The notes under the pieces are model-generated. The model saw nothing but the letters and a program-made list of their open reading frames with translations. It did no database searches and was not told the DNA's origin. This document shows positions 31,382-40,180 of a stretch of 64,000 nt of DNA, piece after piece. Position 1 is the first letter of the stretch, and each line of letters opens with the position of its first letter. The DNA is taken from positions 77,288 to 141,287 of the forward strand of contig JAWLDA010000011.1 in assembly GCA_041686855.1 (NCBI GenBank). The letters run 5' to 3'. The stretch is from JAWLDA01 sp041686855 (GTDB lineage Bacteria; Bacillota; Limnochordia; DTU080; RSA5). The position numbers and the translations under genes are program-made.

Positions 31382-31815
31382 TGGGAGTTCCATATCCAAT
31401 TCATCGTCTCTGGGCACTCGTCGAACGCGAAGGGATCGAGGTTGTATGGTATCCAGACGAGACCTACCCTCGGGGACGCTACTGCATAGCTAACAACTGT
31501 CCGTTTATCTTTCTGAATCCATTCGTTCAGTCCACAACCATGCGACTTCGCACGACGCTCGCGCACGAACTCGGACACCACTTCGCAGGATTTGGCAGCG
31601 GGGGTGATACGAGGGACGACGAGCGCGCTATGCGATGGGCATACGAACTCGTGCTTCCTTATTGGTGGATAAGGAAGCGCCTGGATTGGGAGCCGTGGCG
31701 CATTGCGGAGGAGGCAGACGTGTATCAAGAGTGGGTGGTAGCGAGACTCAAAATGATTTGGCAAGAGCACCACGTTACAACTCCACATCGCCGAAAGGCG
31801 ATGTTGGCACTTTAG
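31381..31815 (+). CDS. ImmA/IrrE-type metallopeptidase (anti-repressor)
   Basis: A 144-residue protein with the zinc motif HELGHH in TTLAHELGHHFAGFGSGGDT and the preceding FLNPFVQSTTMRLR strand, as in ImmA/IrrE (DUF955) proteins. In the known system the peptidase cleaves the repressor after a host signal, giving induction that does not rest on repressor self-cleavage. GTG start at 31381 overlaps the repressor stop by one base. A third glutamate-type ligand would be expected in the ERAMRWAYELVLP helix. Confidence 0.88.
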   Translation: MGVPYPIHRLWALVEREGIEVVWYPDETYPRGRYCIANNCPFIFLNPFVQSTTMRLRTTLAHELGHHFAGFGSGGDTRDDERAMRWAYELVLPYWWIRKRLDWEPWRIAEEADVYQEWVVARLKMIWQEHHVTTPHRRKAMLAL

Positions 31816-31827
31816 GGGGGATTCAGG

Positions 31828-32538
31828 TTGATTTTGTGGGCGCGATGGCCAGCGTTTCGGCTGATCGTTTCCCTAGTGGTACTGAGCGTAGCTGCTGGTA
31901 CCGCATCGGCGGTGCCACCGGGGCCAACCGCGACAGTTGAAGCGGTCAATAACGAGGACAACCAACCGAAGACGCTTTGGAACGTCGAATACTGGCGATC
32001 CATGTCGCATCGCGAAAAGGAAATCCTCGTCCGAGGTTTCTGGATGGCAATTAACGAGAATCTTTCGTGGGAGGGAAAGGCTGGGTTGGACAACTTGCCG
32101 CCCAACTACATCAATGAACTAGATCTGCTTTTTGCAGACAGAGATGCGACCGACGCGATTTCATTTGATTTGTTTTCTTATGTAAGGGGACTAGCGACAC
32201 CATCTCAATCGGCCCCGGATGATTCGGATCGAGATTTGTCTCCTCGTCTTTATGTCTCCGAGGGTGACTATATCGCGTTTCAGGATTGGACGTGGAATCA
32301 AACCGATTCTTTCATTAGGTGGTCGGGATTAGTAGAAAACCGCACACCGTTTCACTGTCGGCCATTGCGCGCATCCTTGGAGTTTTACGACGACAAGGGT
32401 CGGTTGGTCGGTACGGACCGTTTCATTAACTACGATATTAGGCCTGGAATTGTGGCCGTGGTCGATGGTATCGCTAGAGTGAGCGGCAAGGCCGTCTCCG
32501 CTGAACTGCGTCCCGAAAGTTGCGAGACCCGCTACTAA
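31828..32538 (+). CDS. Predicted secreted protein of the lysogenic region
   Basis: A 236-residue protein from TTG 31828, with AGGGGGG seven bases upstream. It has a signal peptide (LIVSLVVLSVAAGTASA). A helical region follows (SHREKEILVRGFWMAINENL). The C-terminal domain (FIRWSGLVENRTPFHCRPLR, ASLEFYDDKGRLVGTDRFIN, PGIVAVVDGIARVSGKA) resembles FxLYD/DUF3426-like secreted beta-sandwiches. It lies in the transcript that is on in the lysogen, between the peptidase and integrase, so it may alter the host surface or block superinfection. Function not known. Confidence 0.75.
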   Translation: MILWARWPAFRLIVSLVVLSVAAGTASAVPPGPTATVEAVNNEDNQPKTLWNVEYWRSMSHREKEILVRGFWMAINENLSWEGKAGLDNLPPNYINELDLLFADRDATDAISFDLFSYVRGLATPSQSAPDDSDRDLSPRLYVSEGDYIAFQDWTWNQTDSFIRWSGLVENRTPFHCRPLRASLEFYDDKGRLVGTDRFINYDIRPGIVAVVDGIARVSGKAVSAELRPESCETRY

Positions 32539-32555
32539 ACAGGTAAGGTGATCCC

Positions 32556-33719
32556 ATGGCCCGCGGCAACATCGAAAAGCGCGGGGCGGACAGCTACCGC
32601 ATCCGCATCTATCTAGGCAAGCTCCCCGACGGCACACCCATCTACCATCGGGAAACAATCAAAGGTACTAGGGATGACGCCGAGCGACGGCTTACGGCCG
32701 TCTTGCGCGAGCTTGATACCAACACCTACGTCGAGCAAAACAATCTAACATTAGGTGAGTTCTTACATCAATGGATTGGCGAATGGGTTGAAACAACGGG
32801 CAAGAGCCCTAAGACCGTTGCGAGCTACCGGGAAACACTCGATTACATCATCCCTGCGATTGGTCACATCCCACTACAGAAGCTCACCCCCCGCCATATT
32901 CAATCGCACTATGCGCAGCAGTTGAGGTCGGGGAGGAAGAAAGACGGCGGCCCCTTGAGTCCAGGCACCGTCCACGGCCAGCATCGCGTCTTGCATGCAG
33001 CACTGGAGGTGGCCGTCCGCTGGGGATACATCGCGCGCAACGTCGCCGATGCCGTACAACCGCCCCCACGCCGCAAGAAAAGAGCGGGGCAAACTTGGAC
33101 CGACGAGGAAGCGGCCCAGTTTCTTGCGTACGTTCGGCACCATCGTTTGTACGCCTTCTATGCCCTTGCAATGGCTACAGGGCTTCGTCGAGGTGAGCTT
33201 GGCGGACTGCGCTGGCAGGACGTGGATTTCGAACGTCGGCGCATCAGTATAGAACAGGAACTCATCTACATCGGTGGCAAGCACATCTTCAAAGACAAGC
33301 TCAAGACCGAGGCAAGCGAAGACTACGTGACAATCAGCCCGACGATTGTGGAGCTGCTCGAAGAACACAAGAAAGCCCAGCTGAAAGAACGCTGGACCTA
33401 CGGCGAGCGATACGAGGACAACGGTTTGGTGTTTTGTCAGGCCAACGGAAAACGGTTGAATCTCAACAACATTGGGCGCAGGGACTTCGCCGCTCTGTGT
33501 GCGAAAGCAGAGGTGCCTCGGATTCGCTTCCACGACATTCGCCACACATACGCGACTCGTTTATTTGAGCAAGGGCTACCACTCACCACTGTGCAGCGCA
33601 GGCTCCGGCACTCCAAGGGATCGACGACCATCGACATCTACGGACACCCGACGTCGAAAGCCGAAGCGGAAGCGGCTGACGCGATGGACGATCTATTCCG
33701 CGACGAGAAGAAAGCCTAA
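32556..33719 (+). CDS. int: Tyrosine integrase
   Basis: A 387-residue protein of full length. An N-terminal arm-binding domain (GADSYRIRIYLGKLPDGTPI), a SAM-like core-binding domain (residues about 65-175), and the catalytic domain. Catalytic residues: Arg in ATGLRRGELGGLRW, Lys in the FKDKLKTEAS turn, HDIRHTYAT (HxxR), His in RLRHSKGSTTI and the nucleophile Tyr in DIYGH. It inserts the phage at the adjacent tRNA-Arg gene by site-specific recombination. It starts 17 bases after the secreted-protein gene, and no terminator separates them. Confidence 0.95.
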   Translation: MARGNIEKRGADSYRIRIYLGKLPDGTPIYHRETIKGTRDDAERRLTAVLRELDTNTYVEQNNLTLGEFLHQWIGEWVETTGKSPKTVASYRETLDYIIPAIGHIPLQKLTPRHIQSHYAQQLRSGRKKDGGPLSPGTVHGQHRVLHAALEVAVRWGYIARNVADAVQPPPRRKKRAGQTWTDEEAAQFLAYVRHHRLYAFYALAMATGLRRGELGGLRWQDVDFERRRISIEQELIYIGGKHIFKDKLKTEASEDYVTISPTIVELLEEHKKAQLKERWTYGERYEDNGLVFCQANGKRLNLNNIGRRDFAALCAKAEVPRIRFHDIRHTYATRLFEQGLPLTTVQRRLRHSKGSTTIDIYGHPTSKAEAEAADAMDDLFRDEKKA

Positions 33720-33740
33720 TGCCCCAAAACACCCACCGCT

Positions 33741-33831
33741 TTCTAGCTGGGCTTTTACATGCTAGCCAGAACCAATATGCCCACCACATGCCCAAAAAGA
33801 GAAAGGCCCGTCGATTGACGGGCCTTCTAGC

Positions 33832-33834
<3 letters not shown>
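33741..33834. repeat. Direct repeat TTCTAGCTGG flanking the terminator at the attachment site
   Basis: Perfect 10-bp copies at 33741-33750 and 33825-33834. The second runs into the 3' end of the tRNA gene; the first is 22 bp after the integrase stop. They may be integrase arm or core sites, or a trace of an earlier integration. A nearby CTAGC/GCTAG pair (about 33744-33775) adds dyad symmetry. Confidence 0.4.
33803..33826 (-). terminator. tRNA-Arg terminator
   Basis: Perfect 10-bp stem AAGGCCCGTC/GACGGGCCTT with a 4-base loop, followed on the minus strand by a T-rich tail (TTTCTCTTTTT). It is correctly placed 6 bases after the tRNA 3' end. On the plus strand it could also stop integrase transcripts, although it lacks a good T tail there. 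Confidence 0.85.
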
Positions 33835-33908
<74 letters not shown>

Positions 33909-33926
33909 AATCGTGAAGCAATTGAT

Positions 33927-33955
33927 AGTATAGCAAACATCCCGTCATAGATCAA
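33927..33955 (-). promoter_or_regulatory. tRNA-Arg promoter
   Basis: On the minus strand TTGATC (plus 33950-33955), a 17-bp spacer and TATACT (plus 33927-33932), 18 bases upstream of the tRNA 5' end. A strong sigma-A type promoter in the right place for the tRNA gene. Confidence 0.8.
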
Positions 33956-34125
33956 CAGTTTTGCCCTACATGTTCTTTCCAGTCGTGAGCATTTCTATCC
34001 GACATCTACTCAGGCCGGCAAAGGTGATCTCCTGCTGTGTGGTCAATACCGACGTGAACGAACGCAAATCGCCTTAGGTCGGCGCAACACCTGAGGCCAA
34101 TCACTTTTCAGCGGGGGCCAAACTC

Positions 34126-35130
34126 ATGGACTCACTCGGAATCGCGATCGTTGGACTCGGGCATATGGGGCGCATGTATGCTCGACTTGTCGACGACATG
34201 CCCGTGCTGCGCCTAACAGGCGTCTGGGATATTCAAGAGAACGCCGCACAACAAGTGGCTGCCGCACACCACGTCTCAGCCTTTCGCTCCCTTGACGAGC
34301 TCCTCACCGATCCTGACACCGAGGCTATCCTCATCGCCGTTCCCGACCGACATCACGCGGAGCCCACGATTAAAGCGCTCGCCGCCCAGAAACACGTCTT
34401 CCTCGAAAAGCCTCTGGCCACCACGTTGGGCGATGCGGAGCAAATGGTTGGCGCCGCTACCTCTGCGAGGAGCCGACTCCTGGTCGCCCACACACTGCGT
34501 TTCGATCCACGCTACGCCGCCGCTCGGGATGCGCTTCGCGCCGGCCAACTGGGCGACGTCATCCACGTTTACACTCGCCGCAACAGCTGGCTCTCAGCCA
34601 GCGGTCGCGTCGCGGCGTGGTCCACGCTCCCGTTCTTCCTAGGCATCCACGACATTGATATGCTCCACTGGGTCCTTGGTGAACGTATCACGTCCGTTTA
34701 CGCCCGATCAACGCAAAAAGTGATGACGAACAACCAAGATACGGTCCTTGTCTCAATCCGATTCGAAAGCGGCGCGATCGGCACGATGGAGCTATCGTGG
34801 GCGCTGCCGGATGTCCAAGGCAACCGACGCTCCCCCATGCTGGAGATTGTCGGTAGCAAAGGTTACACCAATGTTATTCTCTCCGATCAGGGGGTGAGTA
34901 TCCACACCCAGGAAGGGGTGCGTATCCCCGATTTCTGGTACGGTTTCGATCCGGCACTACACGGTCGCATGCTCGGCGTGTACCGCGAAGAACTCCTACA
35001 CTTCTGGCGCTGCGTCCGCCAGGGCGAGGAGCCGGCCATCACCCCTGCCCAAGCGCTTGATGCCGTCCGCGTCGCCTTGGCCATCGAAACCTCACTGGAG
35101 AGCAATCGAGACGTGGCCGTGGCGTATTAA
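34126..35130 (+). CDS. Gfo/Idh/MocA-family oxidoreductase
   Basis: A 334-residue NAD(P)-dependent dehydrogenase. The Rossmann motif GIAIVGLGHMGRMY is at the N-terminus, VFLEKPLATT holds the catalytic-lysine motif EKP, and the C-terminal dehydrogenase domain has FLGIHDIDMLHWVLGE (the conserved GxHxxD type). It probably oxidises a sugar, inositol or uronic-acid derivative. It is the first of five paralogs in this region. No strong promoter can be pointed to in the 34,000-34,125 leader; GGGGG precedes the ATG. The substrate cannot be read from the sequence. Confidence 0.9.
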   Translation: MDSLGIAIVGLGHMGRMYARLVDDMPVLRLTGVWDIQENAAQQVAAAHHVSAFRSLDELLTDPDTEAILIAVPDRHHAEPTIKALAAQKHVFLEKPLATTLGDAEQMVGAATSARSRLLVAHTLRFDPRYAAARDALRAGQLGDVIHVYTRRNSWLSASGRVAAWSTLPFFLGIHDIDMLHWVLGERITSVYARSTQKVMTNNQDTVLVSIRFESGAIGTMELSWALPDVQGNRRSPMLEIVGSKGYTNVILSDQGVSIHTQEGVRIPDFWYGFDPALHGRMLGVYREELLHFWRCVRQGEEPAITPAQALDAVRVALAIETSLESNRDVAVAY

Positions 35131-35163
35131 GCTTCGAAAACGCAGGTACCAGGACATCGGACC

Positions 35164-35952
35164 CTAATTCGGACGCAGCGCCCCATCCTCGAGCGCCGCA
35201 AACGTGCGTATCGCTTCAGCGACACCGAGAACCACGCTACGATAAAAGCGTTCGCCCTTCTCCTGACTCGCTAGGGTTGGATCACCGAGAGTGCCGTCGG
35301 CGCTAAGCAGGTTCCATTCAACTCCGACCGCGACGGGTCCGCCTGCGACTAAATCCCGCCGAAAGCCTTCGGGCAACGCTGGAATCGACGGCTGCTCCCG
35401 CCCTAAGGTGACGCTCTCCCCCGCAACGTGCATCATCATTGAGGTCTCAAACTCTCCGGCATGTCCAATGCCACCGGGACCGGACGTACGAATCTCACGG
35501 ATCGAGCCGGCGCCGAGGCTCCAATAGTCGACGGCGGCCGGCAAGATCGAGGGTTTTCGTCTGCGAATCTGGTTCACCGCCAGCTTCAGCGGTGCAGCGT
35601 TACCCCCGTGACCGTTTACAAAGAGAAGGCGCTTAAACTCCGCCTCGGCCAGCGATAGACCAATCTGTGTCACCACTTCCACGTATGTGCTCTCGTCGAC
35701 CGAGAGCGCAAAGAACGGGAGATGGTGGTGTGACGCGCCAAGCCACAACGTGGGGGCTACGACAACGTCCAACGCTTCGTCGAGCTCGGAAACGGCGCCC
35801 TCGACCACGGCGCTCACCAATGTTGTATCGGTCCGCACCGGTAGGTGCGTGCCGTGTTGCTCCATCGATGCCGTCGGCACGACAGCCAACGCGCCGCGCT
35901 GGGCCGCCGCTCGCACCTCTTCCCACCGCAACTCTTCCAGACGTTGAATCAT
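35164..35952 (-). CDS. Creatininase-family amidohydrolase
   Basis: A 262-residue protein with the family metal ligands: ASMEQHGTHLPVRTDT (E, H and D), LFVNGHGGNAAPL (H), and IGHAGEFETSMMMHV (E). The family includes creatininase, FAPy deformylase and amidases of cofactor and sugar pathways. It lies 6 bases after the enolase-superfamily gene on the same strand, so the two form an operon and may act on the same compound, for example opening an amide or lactam next to a sugar-acid step. AAGGAG precedes the ATG. Confidence 0.88.
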   Translation of the reverse strand: MIQRLEELRWEEVRAAAQRGALAVVPTASMEQHGTHLPVRTDTTLVSAVVEGAVSELDEALDVVVAPTLWLGASHHHLPFFALSVDESTYVEVVTQIGLSLAEAEFKRLLFVNGHGGNAAPLKLAVNQIRRRKPSILPAAVDYWSLGAGSIREIRTSGPGGIGHAGEFETSMMMHVAGESVTLGREQPSIPALPEGFRRDLVAGGPVAVGVEWNLLSADGTLGDPTLASQEKGERFYRSVVLGVAEAIRTFAALEDGALRPN

Positions 35953-35958
35953 GTCAGA

Positions 35959-37239
35959 TCACGCTCCTTTTTCCCCGGCGATGAGCGCCGACCCACTGTG
36001 TACTGGATTCTCCCGGGCACGGGATTGCAGTCCCGTCCACTCCGTGCTGCCATCGTCAGGAATCAGTTCTAGCGAGACACCGGGAACGAACACCGGCAGA
36101 CGACCTTCGAGGAAGTCCGGCCAGGGTCTCTTGCCGTCGGTGTAGTAACTCACTGCTCCGCTCGGCCACTTGATGGCAAACAACAGGTCGGGCTGGGGCT
36201 TGTCGATTGGGTCAATGCGGTACCGTTCGACCACGTCCCAGTCGATCTCCACTCCAAGCCCCGGCGTGTCAGGCACCCCGACCGTGCCGTTAAACACCTC
36301 GACCTGTGGTTGTAGCATCCCTTCGGTAAAGAGACAACTGCACGAGACGGCGGGCCACTGGGCATGCGTGAGGACTGCCGCCAAGTGAACGCCCCACATC
36401 ATCGTGAGATCGCTGCCGACCACTTGGACAAAGAACGGCTTGTTGGCGGCAGCCGCTACCGCGCCTCCGTGGATCACCCGAGTCGCTCCACCAGTCATCA
36501 CGAAGCCGTCACAGAGGTCATCTCGGATTGCGCTGGACGGACTGGGCGTGCCGTAGTGAACCGCCAGGGGTGTATGAACGCGCCCGCGCAGGTGGCGGTA
36601 TCCCACCGCGTCCGCGTGAGGAATCGGCGTCTCAAAGATAGCGACGTTGTCGAATCGTTCAATCTCCTCGAGAAGCCTTGCCGCTCGGCCAGCGTCTACG
36701 GCCATCCCGTTGAAGTCTAAGTCGACCTCAAACCATTCGGGCAAGCCTTCGGCCAACACACGGCACTGCTCCCGGAGGTCGTACCACGGTCGGGCCTTGG
36801 CCTTGAGGTTGGTGTACCCCTGTCGAATCGCCTCCTGGGCCTCTTCGAGCATGTCCTCGGCCGACATGTCGATCACCCACCAACTGACAAAGGCGCGGTC
36901 TCGCTGCTGCACGCCCAACAGACGATGCACCGGCACACCCATAGCCTTTGCTGCGGCGTCAAAGAGCGCCATCTGCAGACCATGGCCCAGGGCGTCACTC
37001 CACATCACGTCGGCAGCGTTCTTACCAAAGACGGACTGGACCGAGCGGTCGGTAACCGGATCTCTGTTGTAGTACGGCATCGTCTCACCGTAGCCGACGA
37101 CGCCACAACCCAAGCGAACAATGCACAATTCCATGAGGTTGAAATGGGGAAGCTCCCGCGCCATGTTCCGTGCGGGTATCTCTCGATAGGGCAACTGGAT
37201 CCAAATGCGCTCAACGTCTTTCACCGTTAGATCGAGCAT
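35959..37239 (-). CDS. Enolase-superfamily (mandelate racemase/muconate lactonizing-like) enzyme
   Basis: A 426-residue protein. N-terminal capping domain (MLDLTVKDVERIWIQLPYRE), then the barrel with LKAKARPW (lysine at the end of strand 2), EVDLDFNGM (first metal Asp), IFETPIPHADAVGY (Glu) and VHYGTPSPSS. The last ligand region looks divergent from dehydratases. Such enzymes abstract an alpha-proton of an acid, often dehydrating sugar acids. It forms an operon with the creatininase-like gene. Length is a little above the family norm. Confidence 0.85.
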   Translation of the reverse strand: MLDLTVKDVERIWIQLPYREIPARNMARELPHFNLMELCIVRLGCGVVGYGETMPYYNRDPVTDRSVQSVFGKNAADVMWSDALGHGLQMALFDAAAKAMGVPVHRLLGVQQRDRAFVSWWVIDMSAEDMLEEAQEAIRQGYTNLKAKARPWYDLREQCRVLAEGLPEWFEVDLDFNGMAVDAGRAARLLEEIERFDNVAIFETPIPHADAVGYRHLRGRVHTPLAVHYGTPSPSSAIRDDLCDGFVMTGGATRVIHGGAVAAAANKPFFVQVVGSDLTMMWGVHLAAVLTHAQWPAVSCSCLFTEGMLQPQVEVFNGTVGVPDTPGLGVEIDWDVVERYRIDPIDKPQPDLLFAIKWPSGAVSYYTDGKRPWPDFLEGRLPVFVPGVSLELIPDDGSTEWTGLQSRARENPVHSGSALIAGEKGA

Positions 37240-37369
37240 GCGTCACACGTACCCCCATTCTTTAGAGAAATCTGCTTCCCGGCACTGCACGAATTACCTG
37301 CTATCAAGAACGGGTTCGGACGCCATGCTACACGGTGATACCCCCATCCTACAATCGGAGGTGTACAGA

Positions 37370-37570
37370 TTGACTCCCGTTTCAACCGAGGACAAGACTA
37401 CGTTGGCCAAGTTTCTGGAAGCGTCCACCGTTACATTGGCTGGACTCCAGGCTGCGCTCCCGCTTGCCCAGGACGACGGTCTGCGCAAAATCATTGAGGG
37501 CTCAATCGCCCAAACCGAGGCACAGATTAAAGGCGCTCAAGAGTTTTGCCAGTCGCACGGACTAGCCTAA
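37370..37570 (+). CDS. Small helical protein, spore-associated type
   Basis: 66 residues from TTG 37370, with GGAGGTG six bases upstream. Two helices, TTLAKFLEASTVTLAGLQAA and IIEGSIAQTEAQIKGAQEF. It is placed 69 bases before a coat-F-like gene with which it probably shares regulation. The helical hairpin with a turn in the middle recalls small spore proteins of Bacillota (DUF1657-like), but the match is weak. Confidence 0.6.
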   Translation: MTPVSTEDKTTLAKFLEASTVTLAGLQAALPLAQDDGLRKIIEGSIAQTEAQIKGAQEFCQSHGLA

Positions 37571-37639
37571 AGTGTTTGGCGCTGTGGAATGAATCGTGGG
37601 ATGAATCGCACGTGAGGATCCACTTGAGGAGGTAAGAGT

Positions 37640-37933
37640 ATGCCGATCATGACAATGGGAAAGACCCAGCAGCTAACCGATCGTGTCATCGCCCTGGACA
37701 TGTTGGGTAAAGCGGCGGCCGGAGCTGAGTCCCTTTACTGGGCCTCTGTAATGGCCCACAATCCGGATCTCAAACGCTTGTACACCGGCTTTCTCCAGCA
37801 GGGCATGGCCGCCATTGGCGGCCTCCAGACGTACGTGACCGATCAAGGCTGGGCGAAGCCCTTTGCCAGCCCCGACGACCAGCTAAAGATGGCGCTCGAG
37901 AACGCCGACTCGATGATCGCCGTCAAGGCGTAA
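37640..37933 (+). CDS. Spore coat F-like protein
   Basis: 97 residues with the CotF-type pattern of a ferritin-like hairpin: QLTDRVIALDMLGKAAAGAE, SLYWASVMAHNPDLKRLYTG and FLQQGMAAIGGLQTYVTDQG W. GAGGTAAGAGT lies before ATG 37640. The Coat_F family makes up spore coat or mother-cell-associated proteins. This is the main hint that the host can sporulate. It is shorter than B. subtilis CotF. Confidence 0.6.
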   Translation: MPIMTMGKTQQLTDRVIALDMLGKAAAGAESLYWASVMAHNPDLKRLYTGFLQQGMAAIGGLQTYVTDQGWAKPFASPDDQLKMALENADSMIAVKA

Positions 37934-37970
37934 GCGTCGTACACTAAGATTACCCAAGAGCACTGCATCC

Positions 37971-38011
37971 AACGGATGAAGCCGCCGTCGCTTCGCGCGG
38001 CTTCGTCCGTT
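37971..38011 (+). terminator. Strong hairpin after the coat-F-like gene
   Basis: A 15-bp stem AACGGATGAAGCCGC/GCGGCTTCGTCCGTT with one G-T wobble and an 11-base loop. The T tail is poor (TTCCTCCC), so it is likely a terminator of moderate strength or an mRNA-stabilising hairpin. Confidence 0.55.
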
Positions 38012-38123
38012 CCTCCCATAATTCAAAGGAAAATCATTTCGGTGGAACAAGTATCTGTGAAACAAGTATCCAGTAATGTTCAGCGCCATATCTAGTGACG
38101 TTTCACGCCGGGAGGGTTCCACC

Positions 38124-39134
38124 TTGCTTAATGACGTCTCCATCGTCATCGATTCCCACAACGACTCGATCGTTACCCACATGCGTAAAGGGGGCCTTCC
38201 GTTTAATCCCACTCTCCCCAAGCGAAATGAGGACGGCCCTGGAGTCGTTCGTCTTGTGCGCGACCCACTCCCCCACTCAACCCCCATCCAATTGAATGTC
38301 CCTACGATGCGCGCCGGAGGCGTCGACGTCGCCTACTTTGCGATCGACGTGACGCGAGCTCGCAACAATCACCTCGCCTACGCGCTGGACGGATACGGGT
38401 TCTTCGACGCGGAGTGCCAACGGGACGGTTCCATTAAGCTGGTGACGAGCTCACAAGGTATGCTTGAGGCCAAAGCCACTGGGCGCCTCGGTGCTGTTTT
38501 GGTCATGGAGAACAGCGATGGGTTGGCCGGAAGCCTCCACGTTCTGCGCATGATCCATCGAATCGGAGTCCGGGTGATTGGGTTCACACACAATCCACGA
38601 AGCGACGCGGCTGATGGAGTGGGGGAGTCTGATACAGGCGGGGGGCTCACACTCTTTGGACGAGAATTAGTACAGGCGATGAACGACCTGGGGATGTTGA
38701 TCGACGTGGCCCACTTGAGCGAACGTGGATTTTGGGACGTTCTCGAGCGGAGCAACGATCCGATCATCGCGTCCCACGCGTGCTGCCGAGCGCTCTGCGA
38801 CCATCCCCGCAATCTCACCGACGAACAACTGCGGGCCCTTGCTCAAACAGGGGGTGTAGTGGGCATCACCTTTGTGCCGTTCTTTGTGCACGAACACGAA
38901 GACGCAGCCTCGTTTGAGCGACTGATCGACCACATCGAGCACGCCATCGACGTCGCCGGTCCAGACCACGTCGGCATCGGCTCCGATTTTGACGGAGGCG
39001 GCACTCTGCTCGGCGACGCAGGTGAATTCCCCGCCATTGCGACGGCGCTCAAGGAGCGCGGGCATGCAGATGATGTGATCCATAAAGTGATGGGGCAAAA
39101 CCACTTCCGCCTCTTTCAACGAGTCTGTGGTTAA
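38124..39134 (+). CDS. Membrane-dipeptidase-like peptidase (M19)
   Basis: 336 residues from TTG 38124, 7 bases after GGGAGGG; ATG 38076 in the same frame has no good site. Motifs of the renal-dipeptidase family: VIDSHND (first zinc pair), GLTLFGRELVQAMNDLG, LIDVAHLSERGFWDVL, IIASHACCRALCDHPRNLTD and HVGIGSDFDGGGTLL. It hydrolyses dipeptides, often with D-residues. It may use peptidoglycan or antibiotic-like peptides. No signal peptide, so it is cytoplasmic. Confidence 0.92.
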   Translation: MLNDVSIVIDSHNDSIVTHMRKGGLPFNPTLPKRNEDGPGVVRLVRDPLPHSTPIQLNVPTMRAGGVDVAYFAIDVTRARNNHLAYALDGYGFFDAECQRDGSIKLVTSSQGMLEAKATGRLGAVLVMENSDGLAGSLHVLRMIHRIGVRVIGFTHNPRSDAADGVGESDTGGGLTLFGRELVQAMNDLGMLIDVAHLSERGFWDVLERSNDPIIASHACCRALCDHPRNLTDEQLRALAQTGGVVGITFVPFFVHEHEDAASFERLIDHIEHAIDVAGPDHVGIGSDFDGGGTLLGDAGEFPAIATALKERGHADDVIHKVMGQNHFRLFQRVCG

Positions 39135-39138
39135 GCAC

Positions 39139-40041
39139 TTAACTCCGATGGGGGTTCACGTGTACCAACACACTTAGCGTTTCGGAAGGGTGTGCCTCCA
39201 GGATCGCATCTTTCACCCGTGCGGCAATGCTGTGTCCTTCGTCGACACTCAGCCACCGGCGCACCGCAATCTTTGCGTCAATGACGCGGTAATGTCCGTA
39301 GGTGCGCACGCGTAGGTCGCTCACATCCTCGACGCCGGAGACCGAGAGGACGAGGTTGCGGTACTCGCTGAGTTCATCCGGGTCAACCTGTTTATCCATC
39401 ACCTCCGTGAAGGCGGCGTACACCAATACCCAAGCGGTGCGCAAAATGATGAGACCCACAATGAGCGAGCCACCCGCGTCCAGCCTCGCCAACCACGGCA
39501 CGCCTGCGACCACGGAGAGCTGCGCGCCGGCGATACCCAATAAGGCTACGATCGAACTCACGACATCGCTGCGATGATCGTGCGCATTGGCAATCAATGC
39601 AGGGCTGTTTAGCCGCTCTCCGAGGTTGACGTTGTAGCGGTATAAGGCTTCCTTAACGACGATCGCCAGTCCGGCAAAGACGCCCGTGTACGCCGCGGGC
39701 ACAGCGCCGGGCTCCGCCAAGAAGGCGTTCACACCCGACCACATGATTTGAGCCGCCGCAACGACGAGTAAAATTCCGACCGCCGCGGCCGCCAGCGTTT
39801 CGGCGCGGCCGTGCCCGTAGGGATGATCGGCGTCCGGCGGCTTCACGGCCCAGCGCATACCGAGCCAGACGAGGACGGAGCCGACCACGTCGGAGACGGA
39901 GTTAACCGCATCGGCGACCAGGGCATGTGAATTGCCGAGCACACCGGCGACCCCCTTGACGATGCTGAGTAAGAGGTTGGCGGCCACCCCAAGCAAAGCC
40001 GCGCGGATTCCGTCATTACGTCGATTCGTCTCGGTTGCCAA
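39139..40041 (-). CDS. Cation diffusion facilitator (CDF) metal transporter
   Basis: A 300-residue inner-membrane protein with six TM segments in the first 210 residues and a C-terminal cytoplasmic ferredoxin-like domain (YRNLVLSVSGVEDVSDLRVR). Transport-site motifs: HALVADAVNSVSD in TM2 and NAHDHRSDVVSS in TM5; the extracytoplasmic-side HPYGHGRAE is conserved. It exports a divalent ion such as Mn2+, Zn2+, Fe2+ or Co2+ in exchange for protons. TTG start with GGGGG upstream. Convergent with the dipeptidase gene. Confidence 0.92.
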   Translation of the reverse strand: MATETNRRNDGIRAALLGVAANLLLSIVKGVAGVLGNSHALVADAVNSVSDVVGSVLVWLGMRWAVKPPDADHPYGHGRAETLAAAAVGILLVVAAAQIMWSGVNAFLAEPGAVPAAYTGVFAGLAIVVKEALYRYNVNLGERLNSPALIANAHDHRSDVVSSIVALLGIAGAQLSVVAGVPWLARLDAGGSLIVGLIILRTAWVLVYAAFTEVMDKQVDPDELSEYRNLVLSVSGVEDVSDLRVRTYGHYRVIDAKIAVRRWLSVDEGHSIAARVKDAILEAHPSETLSVLVHVNPHRS

Positions 40042-40180
40042 ACTTTGCCCCCACTTCTACATAGAGGAACATCTCGGAGCGCCCAACGTTACGCATTCTA
40101 CCCAGCCGATACGTTGTTGGTCAACAGCAAGGATTTTGTCCTCCTCCAAGAATTTGATGAACAGGAGGACGACATACATC

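Noticed and set aside
31013..31815. Toxin-antitoxin pair (XRE antitoxin plus neighbour)
   Set aside because: The second gene has HELGHH of ImmA/IrrE and the pair faces a Cro-like gene across operators, which fits phage immunity better.
32874..33545. Minus-strand frame of 223 codons opposite the integrase
   Set aside because: Full integrase motifs lie on the plus strand; this frame is its mirror.
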